DNA of 64,000 nucleotides from Tupaia tana. Lineage: Eukaryota; Chordata; Mammalia; Scandentia; Tupaiidae. Positions within the stretch are counted from its first letter, which is position 1; each line of letters starts with the position of its first letter. Positions 1-10,672 of this stretch are shown here, in pieces. The position numbers and the translations under genes were made by a program. The notes beneath the pieces were generated by a model that searched no databases, had not been told where the DNA came from, and saw only the letters and a list, made by a program, of their open reading frames with translations. The stretch is taken from the NCBI GenBank assembly GCA_026018925.1, contig JAKSZU010000013.1:248001-312000 (forward strand), written 5' to 3'.

Positions 1-437
1 CTGCTGTGGCACAAGGATGTCATGATGGAGCCGTGGGGCCTCTGTGGTGTGACCCTATGGGCATCAGCCCTGTGCTCTCACTTGCAGAGATGAGAAAAAC
101 CCTAGAGCCCATGCACACTCTGGCTCTGGGAGAGAGACCCATGTGCTGTCTGACTCAGCACATGTTGCACCCCATTCTTTATAGTTGTTTGCTTTTGAGT
201 TTTAAAATTATTTTTCTTTTTTCAGAATTAAAGTTTATTTTTATAGCTTGTTTAATCAAGTTTGAAACAATGTGATAATGGTTACATTAAGATAAATATT
301 ACAGGACAACAAAAAACATACTCTTATGTACTAACTTATGTTCATTGTAAATTAAATAAAAATTCCAAGTAATAATAGCTTCCCCCAAAATAAGATATAA
401 GTCTAGCTTGCAACGTAAAACCTAATGAATTCCAAAA
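1..437. other. Unassigned sequence at window start
   Basis: No gene, SINE or LTR recognised here. From about 180 onward it is A/T-rich. The only open frames are short and lack any family signature. Confidence 0.4.
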
Positions 438-632
438 GTAGAGTAGTCAACAGATAAAGATGTTAACTCCCAAAATGATCTATAAGCTAATGTGATTTTT
501 ATCAAAATCCCAACATGATCTATGTAGTAGACAAGCTAATTCTAAAAATTGTGTGGAAGACAGGAGCAACTAAAACAGTTTTGAAAAACAATTTGGGCCA
601 TCATACTACCTAATTTTAAGACTCACTATCGC
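438..632 (+). mobile_element. Old, decayed LINE-1 ORF2 fragment
   Basis: The stretch resembles the part of L1 ORF2 just after the reverse-transcriptase core: a run reading roughly 'atcaaaatcccaac', then 'acaagctaattctaaaaatt', then a segment ending 'catactacctaattttaag'. This is the sense orientation. It is frameshifted and has indels, so it is a fossil. There is no poly-A tail or target-site duplication I can see, so its boundaries are approximate. Confidence 0.6.
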
Positions 633-1059
633 TGCAGCAATGGAGACAGCAGTGTTGGAGGATAGTCACAGAACAGTCCACATGACCGTTATCTGATGTA
701 ATGTGAGAGCGATTCATTGGACAAGAGTGGTCATTCAGCCCCCCTTCCTTTCAACCACTGTGTTGTATTTGCTCATAGCAATGAGACTGCTTCATGACTT
801 GTGACTGTCTTTCCCAGGATCTTCATAGTCAGAGCTTTCCTTTATTTGCTCAAGACCTCCAGCACCTCATTATGACCCAGACAGTGCAGTGTTCCCGCAC
901 CCCTAGCCTCCATGCATACTTCTGCCTTAGGCTTCCTTAGTGTTTCCCAATTGTGGGAGGCTGCGCACCAACAAGTCTGCCAAGGCCTTTTTCATGAGTC
1001 TCTTACTATTGCCATCTTAGGCTCAGAGAGCAAACAATTACAAAGGCCAAAATTGGCTA

Positions 1060-1545
1060 AACCATACTCTGATTGGCCACTTCCCATAGCAAATCGGTGA
1101 GCTTAGAATCCCTCAGATTTGCATATCTGGCACCTCATGATTGGTCCACAAAAGCAACCAGTCATAACCCACCTTTTTACTATCCTTCATTCAACCAATC
1201 ACGGCCCACCAACATGTATATAACCGCAATCCCTGGCCCACAGTCGCCAGACGACCCTGAAGACCCTGAAGAGCTGTGACACCGCGTCATCTCCGGACAA
1301 CCCTGAGTAGTGACACCGCGTCGTCTCCAGACAACCCTGAGTTGTGACACTGCGTCGTCTCCGGACGGCCCTGAAGGGTTGTAATACTGTGTCGTCTCCG
1401 TGCTGCCCACAATAAACGGACGACCCTGAAGAGTTGTAACACTGCGTTGTCTCCGTGCTGTGACACTGCATTGTTTGTCCCGTCTCTCACTCCTTCCCTC
1501 AGGAAACCTGTTCGACTGGCCCCCAGATTGGGACACCAAATTCCT
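1060..1545 (+). mobile_element. LTR-like promoter segment (probable ERV LTR fragment)
   Basis: Three CCAAT-type boxes lie at 1,072 (ATTGG), 1,140 (ATTGG) and 1,195 (CCAAT). They are followed by a TATA-like TATATAA at 1,217 and an AATAAA at 1,411. This promoter-plus-polyadenylation layout is typical of a retroviral LTR. A short 'tggcccccagattgggac' at about 1,517 sits where a primer-binding site could be, but I cannot name the tRNA. LTR edges and ERV class are not determined. A host promoter is the alternative. Confidence 0.45.
1252..1478. repeat. Minisatellite, about 34-50 bp unit, 5 copies
   Basis: Repeats of a GC-rich unit containing 'accctga' followed by a variable 'tgtgacaccgcgtcgtctcc' block. 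Units vary in length, and one carries an inserted AATAAA segment. It creates overlapping minus-strand open frames that are repeat artefacts. It lies inside the LTR-like segment, downstream of the TATA-like box. Confidence 0.8.
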
Positions 1546-1824
1546 ACTTGAACTATTCCCCACCACCTTCAGATTTTTGCTCCTCTTTTCCTAAATGCCT
1601 TCATGCTACTGAGAGCCCTGTCTCCTGCCCCTCCCTGCTCTGATTGTCTCTGTAACAATTATCACCCATAAGGCTGGGTAGGTCAGTCTCTGTCTCTGCC
1701 TCTTGTCTGCCCTGGAGGGGCCTCAGGCTCTTACTGAATGAAGTACATGCCTCCTATCCCATAGCTCTTCTCTGAGACAGTTCTATACACCTGATCTGGA
1801 TTAAACGCAAAACTGTCAGCATTT
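1546..1824. other. Unassigned sequence
   Basis: Low-copy-looking, pyrimidine-rich sequence between the LTR-like segment and a SINE pair. No coding or repeat signature recognised. Confidence 0.35.
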
Positions 1825-1840
1825 ACCACTGGTATTTTTC

Positions 1841-2391
1841 TTTCTTTCTTTCTTTTTTAATTTTGAGAGGTTTTTGTTATAGGGTGTGTGTGCTCGCCAG
1901 GCAGACAGAGAGAGAGATAGAAAGCGAGAAATCACCTCCCCAGGGGGGATGGCCACATTGCAATCCCTTCTCCTCCATTCTCCTCTCGGGATCTTGGACA
2001 CGAACGCACACGCGCCTGGCATGAGTTTTAAGTCACCGGGTCCAGGACACAAACTACGGTCGACTACATGGGAGTCCAGCGACATAGCCATTACGCTAAC
2101 TGCTGGTCCCAACCACTGGGTTTTTTTGTTTGTTTGTTTGTTTTGTTTTGTTTTTTTTGAGAGGTTTTCGCTATAGGGCATGTGCGCTCGCCAGAAAGTG
2201 AGAGACAGAGAGATAGAAAGTGAGAAATCACCCCCCAGGAGGGATGGCCACACTGTAATCCCTTCTCCTCCATTCTCCTCTTGGGATCTTGGGCACGCAC
2301 ACACATGGGCCCGCCCGGCGTCCGGGACTTGAACCGCAGTCGACTACATGGGAGTCCAGCGACATAGCCATTACTCTAACTGCTGGTCCCG
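1841..2391 (-). mobile_element. Two tRNA-derived SINEs in tandem at one target site
   Basis: Two minus-strand SINE copies (about 1,841-2,111 and 2,121-2,391), each beginning on the plus strand with a T-rich tail and ending in the complement of the tRNA-like head. The sequence 'accactggtatttttc' occurs at 1,825-1,840 and again at 2,392-2,407. A partial copy, 'accactggg', sits between the SINEs at 2,112-2,120. The outer pair is a 16-bp target-site duplication. The middle copy suggests two insertions at the same site, or a second insertion into the first duplication. Confidence 0.85.
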
Positions 2392-2407
2392 ACCACTGGT
2401 ATTTTTC

Positions 2408-3676
2408 ATGCATTTTGCCATTTAGTCTCTGTCCCCAGCAGATAGGCCCCGCTATGGGGAGCCCCTTGAATGGCCATCTTCTCAGAGGTTCAGCAGCCAG
2501 CAAGCCTTGGACTCCAGGCTCTTCTGATTTCTGTTTTGTTCTGTTGCTTATCCAGGAAGAGCATCCTCTTGTTTGAATCCAGCTATGGAATTTGGGTTTT
2601 ATCTTCTCTTAGTTCTGTAATTGAGGTAGAGGAAGGAGCATCTGGACTGTCTCCCTGTCTCTAGCCTGGTTAGGTTTAAAAGCTTTTTTCCTTTCTATTT
2701 TTTGTATGTGTATTCCCAGCTCTGCCTTGATGTGGGGTCCATAAATCTCCCATCCTCAAGTCCATTTTTGGGACAGGCATATGTCCACTGGGTGAACCGA
2801 GCTACTCAGCAACTCTCACACAGAGTTGTGTGTCCACTGGGAAGAGCTGAATAGATGCATAGGTCTTGGATGCCACAAGGCACCGCGAATTGTTACCATT
2901 TTAGTTCCAACAATGAGATTTTACACCTTGGTCAGGAGTAATATACTTCAGAGTTCTATTGTGGATGTTTTCTTTGTTCAACCTCATACCTCCAATTTAT
3001 AATCTGTGGATTTTTGTACAACCTGTTGAATGTACAGCACATGCCTTTCTCCTCTCTCTGTAAATCTGGAGAAGACAACCATTCTGCACACACATCTAGC
3101 AGTGAAGGCCGAGCAGGCTCGGACACAGCATTCTCCTAATCCAGCTGTGTCCTTAGCGCCACTACCTGGAGTGTCTCAATGCCTTCCTGAGCATCATGCA
3201 TCTAAGTGAGCTACCCTTTTGTGTCCAAGCAGAGTGCTGCTGGGTCTCCTCCCTGTTCTGTTAATGTGTGTGTTCACACTGATGCTGAGTTCAGCTTCAC
3301 TGAGGATCTCTGTGACACTACTGAGAGGTGGTGAACAGCCCAAGGCAGTGCTGGTTTCTCCATTGGGCTTCTGATGTGATGCTTAGCTAGTCTTTGTAGA
3401 TGAGCTAAAGGCCCTCCTTTAACCTCTCCCTTGACCTGGTTATTATACTCTGGAGTGCCCCGCCTGGACACTGCACAGTCTCATGTCTGTGGCCAATCTG
3501 AGCTTGCCTGCTTTGGTAGCAGCCCTCCCTCTAAAATGGGAGTGGTCCTTATTGTTAATTAATATATAAGCCCCAAGATAAGGACAAGAAACGAAAAGAG
3601 CAAAAAGGGAATCAGTGCTAACTGAGGGACAGATGAGATACTAATGAGTGGAGATTCATTTAGGATAAGAATAAAA
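2408..3676. other. Unassigned sequence, no gene recognised
   Basis: About 1.3 kb with several short open frames, none with a recognisable domain. A minus-strand frame at 3,274-3,471 (65 aa) is the least random-looking but matches no family I know. It could be old ERV interior or unique host sequence. Confidence 0.35.
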
Positions 3677-3691
3677 AGATTACATTTTCTA

Positions 3692-3971
3692 GGGAACCAG
3701 CAGTTAGCGTAATGGCTATGTCGCTGGACTCCCACGTAGTCGACCGCGGTTCGCATCTCCGACCCGGTGGCTTACAACTCACGCCGGGCGCGTGTGCGTG
3801 CGTGCCCAAGATCCCGAGAGGAGAATGGAGGAGAAGGGATTGCGGCGTGACCATCCCCCCTGGGGGGTGATTTCTCGCTTTCTGTCTCTATGTCTCTCTC
3901 TCTCTGTCTGGCAAGCGCACGCGCCCTATAGCGAAAAAAAAAAAAAACCTCTCCAAAAAAAAAAAAAAAAA
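3692..3971 (+). mobile_element. tRNA-derived SINE, full length
   Basis: Reference-quality copy of the long SINE type. The head carries a Pol III A box-like 'ttagcgtaatgg' and B box-like 'ggttcgcatctcc'. A body of about 130 bp follows, then a pyrimidine-rich stretch, 'ccctatagcg' and a poly-A tail. A perfect 15-bp target-site duplication, 'agattacattttcta', flanks it at 3,677-3,691 and 3,972-3,986. The head resembles a tRNA; CYN SINEs of colugo are reported as tRNA-Ile derived, which would fit. Confidence 0.95.
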
Positions 3972-4145
3972 AGATTACATTTTCTAAACTTTATGAAAAC
4001 AACTTGGAAAAATGATAGGCAGAAAGCATTAAACTTCAGGGAAGAGTGACATGGTTACACTTCAGTATGAATTGTTAGGTTTTAAGCTCACCTAAAGATA
4101 AGCTTCATTAATTGGGATAATTTAGAATATTCAAGGATGTAGAAG

Positions 4146-4358
4146 GCCAGCCCTGTAGCACAGTGGTTAAGCACTTTGCATAGGTACCCAGATCCCATGG
4201 CTCAAATCCTAGCCCTGGTGGCTTGAAGAACACAGATGCATGTGTACATGTACCCAGAATCTTGGGGGGATGGAGTAATGGAAGAAAAAGGATTGTGTCA
4301 TAACTATGCCCAATGGGGGGGCGTGCGATTTCTCCCTCTGGCAATTAAAAAGTTTAGC
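4146..4358 (+). mobile_element. Diverged tRNA-derived SINE
   Basis: Starts with 'ggccagccctgtagcacagt', keeps the A-box/B-box spacing, then a degraded body with 'cagaatcttggggggatgg' where younger copies read 'aagatcccgagagg'. It is older than the copies at 3,692 and 13,208. Confidence 0.7.
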
Positions 4359-4360
4359 AA

Positions 4361-4530
4361 GGGGCCAGTAGACGGTGTAGTGGTTAGCGGTTACATTGCT
4401 AGACTCCCACATGGTCGACCATGATTCAAGTCCCAGACCTGGTGGCTTGAAACTCATGCCAGGCCCATGTGCATGCATGCTCAAGATCCCGGGAGGAGAA
4501 TGGAAGAGAAGGGGGTTAATTTCTCTCCCT

Positions 4531-4586
<56 letters not shown>

Positions 4587-4612
4587 ACAGTAAAGCAAAA
4601 ACGTATAAAAAA
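4361..4612 (+). mobile_element. tRNA-derived SINE with internal CT microsatellite
   Basis: The head reads 'ggggccagtagacggtgtag' and carries the A and B boxes. The body is like the long SINE type, but its pyrimidine stretch has expanded into a CT microsatellite at about 4,523-4,586. The minus-strand Arg-Glu dipeptide frame across it is a microsatellite artefact. Confidence 0.8.
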
Positions 4613-4753
4613 TGTTTAGAGAATATATTGATAGAAAGGCACAGGCGGTGGTGGGTGCTGACTCCAACCATACAGTTGGGTTAAGGCCATTAGGACCCAG
4701 GGCCTTAACTTCCATGTAGTCCCTACCCGCTCACCTGCTGGCCATGCGGGAAC

Positions 4754-4865
4754 TTTTTCTTCACCATAGGTACATGTGCTCGCCAGAAAGAGACAGAGAC
4801 AGTGAGACAAAGTGAGAAATCACCCTCCAGGGGGATGGCCACAGCACAATCCCTTCTCCTACCAG
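4754..4865 (-). mobile_element. SINE fragment (3' part)
   Basis: The reverse complement of the SINE tail region ('gctcgccagaaagagacag', 'agtgagaaatcaccctcc', 'caatcccttctcct') without the tRNA head. It lies just left of element 0, which inserted next to it. Confidence 0.75.
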
Positions 4866-4904
4866 AACTTTTAAAAACAACAAAACCATTTTTTTAAATT
4901 TAAA

Positions 4905-5650
4905 TTTATTTATTTGCATCCATTCACTGTATATCATTACGGCATACAAAATGAGATTTTCCATCCAGAGTACACTGTATATTGTCTCAAGCATATCAAT
5001 AAACATGTTATTGTCAGCAAATAATTTTCCATTTCTTGTTTTCTGTATGTTTTGCTTTTTTTCCCCATCCTTGATTCCCTATTTCTTACCCTCTGCCATC
5101 TCCCACTCTCCTCCCACACTGTCTCTGGTATCTCTGCTTTCTATACTGTTTTTCCCCCACATTTTATTGAATTACTAAAGACCTTAATTAATCTAAATAT
5201 TTTCATAGCAAACATAGCTGATATATACATTTCCATGAATACGAGTCTAACTTTAAGTATCCTATAAAGTAGCACCTAGCTGGGGCTATATATCTTACTG
5301 CAGTCATTGAATAGATATTTTTTTCCTGAAACTTTTTGTTTTGTAACTTAATTTACATTCTTTCCCTAAGCATCATCACAGCATACAAAATGTGATTTCC
5401 CATCCAGAATATACTGCATAGTGACTTAATCATGCAGATTATTATAAAAGAATTTTCCATTTCTAGTTCCTAGAATTATTTTTACCCCTCTTTCTGACCC
5501 TCTGTCCTTTCCCACCCTCTTCTCACACTATCTCTGGTGTCTAAAATTGTCTTCCATTCCTTTCCCACCCACATTGTATTGATCCCACAATTTCTTACAT
5601 AATCTAACTACTTTCAATAGTGAGTACACTCATTACTATTAAGAAAACCA
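4905..5650 (-). repeat. Two-module 3' UTR of element 0
   Basis: Two diverged tandem modules of roughly 330 bp. Module A (about 4,905-5,240) and module B (about 5,345-5,650) share an ordered set of blocks: 'catacaaaatg', 'tttccatccag', 'tactg', a 'ccctct' stretch and 'aatctaa'. The same pair is present in elements 1, 2 and 3, so the duplication predates this family's spread. Confidence 0.75.
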
Positions 5651-5885
5651 GTTTTAACTTAAATCAGAGAAATGCCAAGGAACTTTTCTTAAAGGCAGGA
5701 AACAGGATAGGATTCTGTTCAAATGGTAGGTGCATGAACCTATCAGTCTCATGTACTTTTATCTTCTGTTCTGGTTCAATTTTCCTGATTAAATTCTGGG
5801 ATATAATATTCAACTCCAGACTTGTCCCTACGATTAAGTTGGCCACTTTCATAGTTTTTGAAGTCTTATTTCCGTGTGTCTGTAT

Positions 5886-6887
5886 TTAATTTTCCTGATA
5901 TAGCACACCCTTGAGAACTTCTTGGAGATCTGGTCTGGTGCTGATAAATTCTTTCAGGTTTTGTTTATCTGAGAATGTTCTTGTCTTTTCTTCCCACATG
6001 AAAGATAATCTTGCTGGGTACAGTGTTCTTGGCTGAAATTGCTTCTCTCTTAACACTTTGAATATATTTTCCCATTCTTTCCTTGCCCGCATTGTTTCCG
6101 ATGAGAGATCTGCTGTTAGCCTGATGGGATGTCCTTTGTAGGTAACTTGATGTTTTTCTCTTGCCAATCTTAGTATCTTGTCTTTGTCTGTGGTTTTGGT
6201 CAACCTGGCTATAATGTGTCTTGGAGAAGATCTTCTTAGGTTGATTCTATTTGGGGTCCTTTGTATTTCTTGGGACTGGATCTTCAAATGCCTCTCTAGG
6301 TTTGGAAAGTTTTCTTGCAGGATTTCATGGAATAGATTATCAATGCCCTTATGGGTCTCTTCACCTTCTGGAATGCCAATTATCCAGATGTTTGGATGTT
6401 TGATGATATCTAGTACCTCTTGTATATTATTCTCAAATTTTTGGGCCATTTTCTCAGTCTTCGTGGTAGATTTTTCTAGGCCAGCAATTTTGTCTTCTAC
6501 GTCTGAGATTATATTTTCTGAATGATCTAATCTGCTTTTAATACTTTCGAGGGAGATTTTGACTTCCTATATTATAGACTTCATCTCCAACAGTTCCGTT
6601 AGAGTTTTTTGTAAAGTGTGTAATTCCTCTTTTAGATCTTGCAAGAATTTCCTCGTCTCCTGGAACTCGTCAACTTCTTTCTCCTTTCTCTTTAGCAGCT
6701 CATTGTCTCCCTTCTCTTCCATCTCTGTTAGCTTTGACATTATGAATGCTCTAAATTCCTTATCAGACATATCCATGATTTTCACTGACCTGCTTGTGGA
6801 TGAAGAAGAGTTACTCTTTTCCCTTGGAGGAGAGGTATTTTCTTGCTTTCCCATATTTCTTGTGATCCGGCGGTGATTTCTTGTCAT
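5886..6887 (-). pseudogene. LINE ORF1 (RNA-binding chaperone), one nonsense codon
   Basis: A 334-codon L1-type ORF1. In the L1 family, ORF1 protein is a trimeric nucleic-acid-binding chaperone of the retrotransposition particle. Visible here: a basic, Ser-rich N-terminus; a long charged coiled-coil region; the RRM-type core with 'IIGIPEGEETHKG' and 'RRSSPRHIIARLTK'; and the C-terminal domain with 'QVTYKGHPIRLTADLSSE'. The start is the ATG at 6,887, shared by all four copies. The frame is broken once, by an in-frame TAG (plus-strand bases 6,567-6,569) where element 1 has Gln. The rest reads through to the TAA at 5,886-5,888. It is therefore close to intact but not functional as it stands. Confidence 0.92.
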
Positions 6888-7230
6888 CTTATGGATGGTG
6901 TGTTTCTTTCAAATTCTTGAAGTTCAGTCTGAATGTTCAGGAGCAAGCAGACAGAGGTGATCTAGAATCTCTTAGCTATTCTTTTGTGATCGCTGGTGCA
7001 CCAGATTCAGTAGATATTGAGGAATATTTTAACCCTATTAGTATTTGGATGTTTAGCTACAGTGCCCTTAGATCCGTCTAAAAACATTAAATGGATATTG
7101 GAGAGTGGAGAGACAAGAAAAAGGAAAATGAAAAAGAGAGAAACAACAACAAAAAGAAAAAAATGAAAAAAATTATAATTACTGTTTTTTCTTTTAAAAA
7201 AAAAAAAAAATCACAAAATAGAAAACTGCA

Positions 7231-7717
7231 CGGTGCATTGCATGCCGTGCGAAATACCTAGTTTGCAGGAGCTATGAGGAATCTTCTTCTGAAGGCCTGG
7301 CCTCTCCTGCCTGGGTGGGAGGACCAGAGAGGATTATTAACAAGATAAAAGGTGGAGCTGAGAGCAAGAGAAAAACTTTACCTTTAAAAATAAATGTAAA
7401 AAGGAAAAATGACCAAAAAAATGGGAAGACAGAAGCAGGGAGAGACAGAGACACAGAAACAGAGATAGAAGGCCAGGCTGGGGGGGCTCCCTACCACGCT
7501 AGCTTGTTTGCTGAAGGCTGAATTATCAGTAGAAAATCTTCATTTCTCTGGTACCCTGAAATACCTAGTTCACAGGAGTCATGAGGAATTTTCTTCTGAA
7601 GGCCTGCCTCTCCTGCCATGCTAGCTTGTTTGCTGGAGGCTGAATTATCAGTAGAAAACCTTCATTTTTCGTGTGCCCTGAAATACCTAGTTCACAGGAG
7701 CCATGAGGAATCTTCTC
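7231..7717 (-). repeat. 5' UTR promoter monomers of element 0
   Basis: One full old-type monomer followed, toward the 5' end, by a short unit and a truncated terminal unit. Recurrent blocks are 'cacaggagccatgagg', 'cttctgaaggcctg' and 'gctagcttgtttgctg'. The full unit contains 7,311-7,494 (184 bp). The next unit lacks this segment, joining directly at 7,616/7,617. On the minus strand the missing segment starts with GT and ends with AG. The monomers are homologous to the 340-bp and 329-bp arrays further right. Confidence 0.8.
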
Positions 7718-7732
7718 AAAAACAACAAAACC

Positions 7733-8300
7733 TTTAAATGTGTTCTGTGAGCATGGTAATCTGGTTATTGACAAATTGTGTTCAGCATTAAATTTTATCC
7801 TGAGCCACGGTTTTCTTGCAGAAAATGAATTTAACCTGCCTGACCTGAACACTGCCACCTCATCCACGTGGAGCACTCTGCAGGCACCTTAACCCAGGGA
7901 GCCCAAGTTTGGGGCACATCTCCCCACCCCCAAATATCCCCAAAGAACAGAATGAAAGCCCACCTTGTAGGAAGTAGACATTCCTGTAAGAAGACATTCT
8001 TTTCAAATACGCTTCCTTTTGAAAAAATAAATTATAATTTTGCATATATACCAAAATACTATAAATGTCCATTTTGATTTTTTTTTAAATGAGATGAATT
8101 TGCTCCTCCAAATCTAAAATGCATTGATGCTGCAAGAAAGGGCAATGTTTTATAACAAGCGTTTTTGTCAAGAATAGGACTTACAGAGCTAACAGCTCTC
8201 AAATCCATCAAGCCCTTCTTCCAGACTGACACCACGCACCTCCCCACACACACCTCGATCTTTTGCATCCTCACAGTTCCTGCCAGCCCAGTACCCCAAC
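7733..8300. other. Unassigned A/T-rich to neutral sequence
   Basis: No repeat or coding signature recognised between element 0 and the CpG-rich island. Confidence 0.35.
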
Positions 8301-8319
8301 AGTCTCAGGAAAATGTGCT

Positions 8320-8910
8320 CCAGAAGGACCTGCGCTCTGGGAGTAACCTGCCCGGGTTCCTGGTCCGCCTGTACCCGCCTCCATGTCGGGCAAGCTGGGA
8401 AGGACTCTTAGGAGCATTTCCTGCAAGGGCCGGCGGCTTACAACTCTGCGCGCGTGACCAGCCCACAGGCCTCCAAGGACAGTCGCTGCGAGACCCGACC
8501 GCAGTCACCGCCTCTCGGACACCCGGGAAGTGCAGGCGGGGCCGAGGGCCAGCCACGCCTGGCAGGAGGCATGGAGTCGGGGCGCGTGCGTGGGGAGGAG
8601 TTGCACGTGTGCCACGAGTTCGGCCCCTGGTCAGATACTGCTGCTCACTCCTTGGATAGTGGCAAGAAGCAAGGTGCGGCAGACCCAGGCTGTGCGCACA
8701 AAGTTGGCGCATCCGTTCTGTCCCTCCAGGACCGGCGTCCTGAGGAGCGGCCGGGCCTGCCTTCCTGAGCAGGATTTGTTATTTCTCTTTCATTTCCTTT
8801 TCTCGTCAGTTGCTGTTTTTCTCGGGCCAGGCCGTCCACGGGACGCTATCAGCAGGAACCACATCAGAAAGCGGAGACAGACCAGCGAACGTGTCTCGCT
8901 CGCCCTTTAG
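8320..8910. promoter_or_regulatory. CpG-rich island, possible promoter/first exon
   Basis: GC content and CpG density rise sharply here compared with the A/T-rich surroundings, for example 'ctctgcgcgcgtgacc', 'gagacccgaccgcag' and 'gagtcggggcgcgtgcg'. In mammals such islands usually mark promoters. Open frames run across it on both strands, including one from 8,572 with an ATG in moderate context, but none matches a known family. I do not call a gene. Transcript data would be needed to choose a strand. Confidence 0.6.
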
Positions 8911-9900
8911 TGTCCCACTAGGATCTGACAGATGCTTCGGTTTTACTTTGTATTGTCTTTTTATTTTTATTACAAAATTGCCAATTAAGAGAAATGGGAA
9001 AATATACTACTCCCACGTGTCTGTTCCCAAGCATGACTTCTGGGGCTTTCCCCCTCCCAGCCCCAATTCCAAGTTCCGAAACCCCGAACTGGTCCACCCT
9101 CCAGAGCCCTGGCTCGCAGGGTCACCACGGTGGGAGGAAACCATATCACTGACAGAACCGCCTCCTGTGCTGGGAAGAGACGATGTGGACCCAGGGCGCC
9201 TCAGTCCAGTGGGCTGGGATTGGGGCAGGAGTTCAAAGCAGGAATTCCATTTGCACAGGGGCTGTCGGTGAAGGGTGTAGTGGCCAGTGAGGACATGATG
9301 TCACTCACTTATTTACTCTTGGTGTAAGCACCAAGTTCTCGGTGACACTTGGTAAGGGGGTACTGCCCTTTAAGTGATCACAAGGGACCTACAAGTAGTT
9401 CTGGATAATTTTGAACCCTTGACCTCAATTCCACCGCTACCCTGCTCGTTTCTCAGGATCACCAGAGAAAACAGTGCTTAACTGGAGCTGCTATGGAGTT
9501 GAACAATGCAACTTTTTATTTAAAAATCACTCTGCATTGCCATCTAGGAAAGTCTGTTAATTATGTTATTTTTGTTCTTTATACCAAAAAGCTGTATGTA
9601 CAAATATGTGGAGAATGGATAGTGCCTCTGCTCCCAGCAGCGCTGAACCCTGGGAGTTATCCTGTGAAGTGTATTAAAACACCCGTGCTGTGCTTTGTAT
9701 TTTTACAAATTTTTATAAAATGTATGCTTCAGAAATAATTTTTTAAAAATAAATGAAAAGGGGTAAATTCACAGGTATGTTCCACCTTCACTCCTGAAAT
9801 TGTCTAGAATCGATTTGTCACCAGGGGTCCAAGCCCACACTCCATTGTGAAATGGCTCTGTGTAGAACACTCTTGAACTACAGAGTTCCTTTATGGATTT
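8911..9900. other. Unassigned sequence downstream of CpG island
   Basis: About 1 kb with no recognised repeat. The end, about 9,640-9,760, is A/T-rich with several AATAAA-like motifs (for example at about 9,748), as in a 3' UTR, but there is no frame to attach it to. Confidence 0.3.
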
Positions 9901-9910
9901 GAGGTTAATA

Positions 9911-9912
<2 letters not shown>

Positions 9913-9945
<33 letters not shown>

Positions 9946-10115
9946 GCCGGGGGGCATGTGTACTTGCCAGAGAGAGAAAGTGAGAAAGCACCCTCCATGG
10001 GTATGGTCACAGCCAAAATCCTCCCTCCTCCATTTTTCCTTCCTTTCAGGATTTTGGGCACATATGTACCTGTGCCCAGCATGTTTTTCAAGCTGCCAGT
10101 CGTTTTTCAAGCAAA
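9913..10115 (-). mobile_element. tRNA-derived SINE, diverged, with long poly-T
   Basis: A poly-T run (about 9,913-9,940) followed by the reverse complement of the SINE tail and body ('gtgagaaagcaccctccatg', 'attttgggcacatatg'). The tRNA head is largely missing or decayed. Confidence 0.75.
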
Positions 10116-10459
10116 CCATGCAGTAACATGTGAGCAATTGCCCCTTGTATTTTTATATACATAATTTTATCATTTTAAAAGTCCTATGTTTTAAATAACT
10201 ATGATTTTGGGGGTTGTATTATTAAAATATGTACATCAGTAAAGAGTTTTAGACAATGAAACAAAAAAAAGATTAAAATCCCAACCTGCAAACAACCACT
10301 GTTAACATGTTGATAGTTTTATTTCATTCAAATGTTTCAAATTAATATGTGAGGTATATATTTAGAGCATGTTTACAGTTCTGTAGCCTATGTTATCATT
10401 TAAATATGCATTGTGACATTTCCTGTGTCTTTGAATACTTTTAAGAATACTATTTTTGG

Positions 10460-10672
10460 GCTAGCGGGTGATATGGAGGTTAAGGCAGCTGGATCTGAGG
10501 TGACCAAATCTATGGTTTGAGTCCAGAACATACACTTGAAAAATCATAGTAGGGGTGTGTTCATGCATGCTCAAAATCCCAGAAGAAGAGAAGGGACTAC
10601 AGGATGGCCATCCCCACTGGGGGTTGATTTCTCACTTTCCTCTCCCTCTGGTGAGCAAATATACCCTGTAGG

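Larger units (their letters stand above)
4888..7717 (-). mobile_element. Element 0: ORF1-only LINE (HAL1-like), 2.83 kb
   Basis: A complete non-LTR insertion flanked by a perfect 15-bp target-site duplication, 'aaaaacaacaaaacc', at 4,873-4,887 and 7,718-7,732. Read on the minus strand it has 5' UTR monomers (7,717 to about 7,231), a linker (to 6,888), ORF1 (6,887-5,886), a roughly 1-kb 3' UTR and an A-rich end. There is no ORF2: only 998 bp separate the ORF1 stop from the 3' end. In mammals, ORF1-plus-3'-UTR elements are called HAL1 (half-LINE) and are thought to move using L1 ORF2 protein in trans. Its monomers are of an older lineage than those of element 3. Confidence 0.88.

Noticed and set aside
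1180..1566. A 128-aa minus-strand frame and overlapping frames
   Set aside because: They run across a minisatellite with a unit that is open in several frames at once. No domain, and the region looks like an LTR.
4236..4424. Small plus- and minus-strand frames across SINEs throughout the window
   Set aside because: The same frames recur wherever a SINE copy occurs and carry no selection signal.
4523..4586. CT/GA tracts as regulatory elements
   Set aside because: They lie inside SINE pyrimidine stretches and look like ordinary microsatellite expansion.
8305..8910. Protein-coding exon in the CpG island
   Set aside because: Long frames on both strands are expected in GC-rich DNA because stops are rare. 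No family similarity or clear splice-flanked exon could be shown.
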